Part shown: piece by piece, positions 60,401-64,000 of the stretch | Numbering within the stretch: the first letter of the stretch is position 1 | Layout of the letters: every line of letters starts with the position of its first letter | Origin: Hippopus hippopus | Lineage: Eukaryota > Mollusca > Bivalvia > Cardiida > Cardiidae | Reading direction: 5' to 3' | Assembly: GCA_946811185.2 (NCBI GenBank) | Contig: OX328107.1 | Location: 15,961,565-16,025,564, forward strand | DNA length: 64,000 bases | Notes under the pieces: generated by a model | Told to the model about the DNA's origin: nothing | The model's database searches: none | The model's input: the letters and a program-made list of their open reading frames with translations, nothing else | Position numbers and translations under genes: made by a program

Positions 60401-61688
60401 CAAATCATGCTCTGTGTAAAGTTTTTTGATGCATCTGAAAAACGTTTCGACCCATGTCAACCTGTGCAGTCGAAACGTTTTGCTGCTGGTTTTTTTTACA
60501 TGACAAAGGACCATTTTACCTCATAATTCAGCCGAGGTTGTGGGACAAAAACAAGAGGGCCATGATGGCCCTGTATCGCTCCACTGGCTAATACGTAAAA
60601 TCCCTACATGCTAAACATTATAATACTTGTTCAATTGGTTTTGAACATAAGACCCCTGAGACAGGACTAAAATTGGTAGCCCAAATTCTTATGGTAAGTA
60701 AGCCCATGTAAAACTTCTGACTCCTGGGGTGGGGTCAAATTCGACCCTAGGGCTATAATTTGGGTACTCTTGTAGAGGCCCTCTAGATAAAGCCACGTGC
60801 AAAATTTGGTAACCCTAGGCTTTATGACTCAGTACAGGGAGATTTCTTAAGTTTTGTCTATATAAGCCCCTATCAAAAATTGTGACCCCTAGGGGGAGGC
60901 CAATTTTCACCCCAGGGCTATAAGTTGGGCACTTTTGGTAGACGCCCACTAGATAAAGCCACATGCAAAATTTGGTAGCACTAGGCCTTATGGCTAGGTA
61001 CAGGGAGATTTCTAAAGTTTTTTCTATATAAGCCTATGTAAAACTTGTGACCCCCCCCCCCCCGGGGTGGGGTCAAATTTGACCCCGGGGCTATAAGTTG
61101 GGCACTCTTGGTAGAGGCCCACTAGATAAAGCCACATGCAAAATTTGGTAACCCTAGGCCTTATGGCTAGGTACAGGAAGATTTCTAAAGTTTTCTCTAT
61201 ATAAGCCTATGTAAAACTTGTGACTCCCGGGGCGGAGTCAAATTTGACCCCAGGGCTATAATTTTAACAAACTTGATAGAGGTCCACTAGATAAAGCTAC
61301 ATGCCAAATATGGCAGCCCTAGGCCTTATGGTTTCAGACAAGAAGATTTTCAAAGATTTCCAATATTTTTTAAGTTTTGTTGCCATGGCAACCAGAGTTT
61401 TTGCAGGAATTAAATTCTTTCAAGAAATTCTGAAAAGGACCATAGCAGGATCATTTCTGTGAAGTTTCATCAAAATTGGATGGGTAGTTTCAGAGAAGAA
61501 GATGTTTGAAATAAAAGTTAACGCACGTACGGACGGACGCATGCACGGACGCACGACGGACAACGGGCCATGACATAAGCCCGCTGGCCTTCGGCCAGTG
61601 GAGCTAAAAAATCGATGTGACTACTCGCTCGGTATAATACATTTTGTACGAAGATGTATTATACACCCCTTTTCCAGAGCGTACAGAG
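60401..61688. repeat. Family B MITE split by Helitron-like copy G3
   Basis: Left part has tcatgctctgtgtaaag and cgtttcgacccatgtcaac; right part resumes gactactcgctcggtataat and ends near ccagagcgtacag. The hairpin core is deleted. Confidence 0.7.
60551..61607 (+). mobile_element. Helitron-like repeat, copy G3, inserted in a family B MITE
   Basis: Starts acaagagggccatgatggcc and ends with hairpin ctggccttcggccag, then tggagCTAA. About 3.5 tandem units of roughly 170 bp carry aaagccacatgcaaaatttg and ccctaggccttatgg. Subterminal gctccactggc is the exact inverse of gccagtggagc at the 3-prime end. Both flanks are halves of one B copy (60401-60550 and 61608-61688). Confidence 0.7.
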
Positions 61689-61948
61689 TCTTTGATTATT
61701 GGGTTTTAGTTAAAAACTTGAATTTAAGCTTTTCTGTTGAAATGTTGAATAGCCTACAGAGCTCTTTAATTAGTGATGTCATCATATCTAGGTTGATTGA
61801 TTGAACTGCATTATTTCGGTCATATCACGGCGACAACTCACAAATGTATGTATGTCCTCGGTTTCACTAAAACTCTGAAGTGTCTTGTCTAAGGGCATAA
61901 GAAAACTCCCACGAAAACCTAGTTCTTCCGATGAGGCTTGAACCCAGG

Positions 61949-62128
61949 AGCCATGCTTTGGCAAAAGTGGATCCATAAAATCAATGATTTCTAACAACCA
62001 ACGAAATCATTATAATAATGATGATAATACATATAATATCTATAGTGAAGGTTAAAACATCATGAGGTAATATGGTCCTTGGACTTGCAGAAAATTGACC
62101 AATGTCAAAAAGTTTCGGCCAAGGTCGA
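61949..62128. repeat. Decayed family B MITE
   Basis: gagccatgctttggcaaaag then catgaggtaatatggtcctt and aaaaagtttcggccaaggtc. The second half is missing. Confidence 0.6.
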
Positions 62129-62618
62129 ATTCCTACACGTTACTACTGAGCCACGAAGGGTCCATCCCCGTATTTAGGGCATTATAGATTGGTTTCTTGA
62201 GCTGTATGTCTGCCGTAGCCTTCACCACACAAGGCCATAAAAATCACTGATAAAACATTGAATTTCAAATTGCCCTGGGGTGGATCTTTAAGTTCATTTA
62301 ATCAAGTTAAAAGCATAACATCAAATGATACAATCAGTAAATTATCGATGAAATTGCTTCCGAGCCTTTAGCAATTTGAGCAGCTTTTGCTGACAATGTA
62401 GTTAAAGATCAGAATCTACAGTACGTACAATCGAATCCATGAGGAACAGGGGTGTCGTTCCAATATGGTCCGTGAGACAGACGCCAGTTGGTATACTGAT
62501 GGTTAACGAAAAAGCTACCTGCCTTGTAACTTTGGCAGTAAAACTCCACGATTTGGGTCATAGGAACATTTCTTAACCTGTGCCCTCTACAAACTAATAT
62601 CTAAGACATCTTACAATA

Positions 62619-62881
62619 TGGTCTGCAACACGCGAAAAGGGGCATTCGAACATTTGCGTAAAGTGTCGTATCGGATCAGCCTGCGCAGTCCGCCCAGGCT
62701 AATCCAAGACGACACTTTCAGTTCTAATGTGATTTTCTGTTTCGCGCAAGTCTACTGTAGGATAAAATCTAATGTAGTCGTAAAGTGCCGTCTCGGATTA
62801 GCCTGCGCAGATTGCGCAGGCTGATCCGAGACGACACTTTACGCAAATGTTCGAATGCCCCATTTTTCGTGTTGCAGGCCA
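62619..62881. repeat. Family C double-palindrome MITE
   Basis: tggtctgcaacacgcgaaaa to gttgcaggcca. The centre (gcgcaagtctactgtag) lies in the opposite orientation to the 57-kb copy. Confidence 0.85.
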
Positions 62882-63056
62882 TATAGCAGACCATAGTTTG
62901 CAAACTTTGTCAAAAAAAGTGCCTTTGACTCGGTCAATAACCATGCCAATAAAAGGCTCCTCATGAAAACCTAGGTCAGTTATTCGTTTGCCCTTGCACT
63001 TAGGGTGACACTTTTAAAATCAAAAACTATACTGATAGCTACCTCACTTTCTCTTG

Positions 63057-63190
63057 GAAAGGCTCGAAAACATTGTGGGAATAGAAGAAATTGCTGGTTA
63101 CCATCCTTGAGGGTTACCATCATTCTCTCCTTTTTCCACAATATTTCCAAAACCTACTCTCTGAGGTGAGTGAAAACACAGGATTGTCAG
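63057..63190. repeat. Family D element with internal duplication
   Basis: ttgctggttaccatccttga then gggttaccatcattctctcc: the loop sequence is repeated. Confidence 0.6.
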
Positions 63191-63640
63191 TTTTTCTTTC
63201 TTTCCCAAGTATATTTTCAAATGCCTTCTACCTTAGCACTGTAAAAAAAAAAGACACAAAGCTATTTTGTAAGGTTTAAGCCAGCATTTCAACTGTTTGC
63301 AGGTAAGCATACTTCAAATTTCGGACTTTTGTGAAATGACAGATTGCATTATTCGGCAAACCTCGGAAACGATCCGTTGATCGAGTCCCTCGAGGTTAGA
63401 TGTACAAAAAAGCCTGTCTTAAAGGCCACCTCTAATCAGCGAGCAATCTGCATCAAGCAAGAGCATATTGAACTCCAACAGAAGGTTAATACCTGTATTG
63501 AGCAAGGACCTACCATAGGCCAGTACATTTTGAGTGTCCCTTAGAGTACCAAATAAACCCAGGAGACATTTTAAATCAAACAAGGTGACCCAAACAAAGG
63601 CGAAATCAATGTAAATTCTGTCAAGAATGACTCAGCAACG

Positions 63641-63707
63641 CGGACAGTGTAGATCAAAGATCAGACTGCACGTTTTGTGCAGTCTGATCTTGATTTACAC
63701 TGACCGC
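63641..63707. repeat. Family A palindrome
   Basis: cggacagtgtagatcaaaga / tcttgatttacactgaccgc, loop gtttt. Confidence 0.85.
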
Positions 63708-64000
63708 AAAAGCAACTATAGTTGTAAAAGGGGCTTTAAGGGTTAATACGGGTTTAAATGTAGTCCCGGAATCTGCCGAGTGACGAGTGAGATGGCTGTT
63801 CACGAAGCTCGGCGAAGGTTCCAATGTCACGTTCGTTTTGATTGATCTGATGTGACAATAACCACATGGTGCGTATCTAGTGTTTTATTCCTATCCAAAA
63901 CATTAATCTGTACGACTCGTTGTCTGTCATTCAATTACTCTCAGTCGGTCTGTCGATCCGTTGTCTATCCTCCCGTCCAAAGGTCTTTTATTAAGTCTAT

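Overview
This is eukaryotic, AT-rich, intron- and repeat-dominated DNA. It most resembles a bivalve mollusc, probably heterodont: the invertebrate-type soluble guanylate cyclase, the hairpin MITE families and the 'agagggccatgatggccct' repeat all fit. That assignment is inference from family knowledge; no species can be named from the sequence alone.

Region 1 (about 1.9-23.3 kb, minus strand) carries the one gene I can support. It is a soluble guanylate cyclase subunit of the beta-2 type (GUCY1B2-like). I assembled ten coding exons with matching phases at every junction: 22522-23304, 20231-20324, 12840-12975, 12072-12201, 11225-11371, 10305-10451, 8518-8674, 6423-6532, 5724-5813 and 1935-2387. 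They give an uninterrupted 748-residue protein: H-NOX heme domain, H-NOX-associated domain, signalling-helix coiled coil, class III cyclase domain with all expected catalytic residues, and a C-terminal tail of about 140 residues ending in the CaaX box CVIL. Such a protein would make cGMP in response to a heme-bound gas, with the lipidated tail placing it at membranes. An acceptor sits 16 nt before the ATG, so at least one untranslated exon lies further upstream and was not found.

Region 2 (about 23.3-64 kb) shows no convincing complete gene. It holds decayed copies of an unidentified membrane-protein exon (a related copy lies in intron 2), tRNA-like SINE fragments, microsatellites and dense palindromic elements.

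The repeats are the other story. Several families of short perfect or near-perfect palindromes recur through introns and flanks. Family A has a core of about 66 bp and about 26 copies. Family B is a 265-bp MITE with termini TGAGCCATGCTCTG. Family C is a 260-bp MITE built of two palindromes. Family D is about 230 bp, with about 30 copies around an aatgctggttaccagcatt centre. Smaller families (E, F, H, I) and single foldbacks also occur. In families A and D the two arms change together from copy to copy, and B and C share one hairpin core. Nested insertions give a relative chronology: a TTAA-flanked element and a Helitron-like element each interrupt a B copy, and two B copies interrupt family I palindromes. 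A 912-bp foldback in intron 9 has exact 10-bp target duplications.
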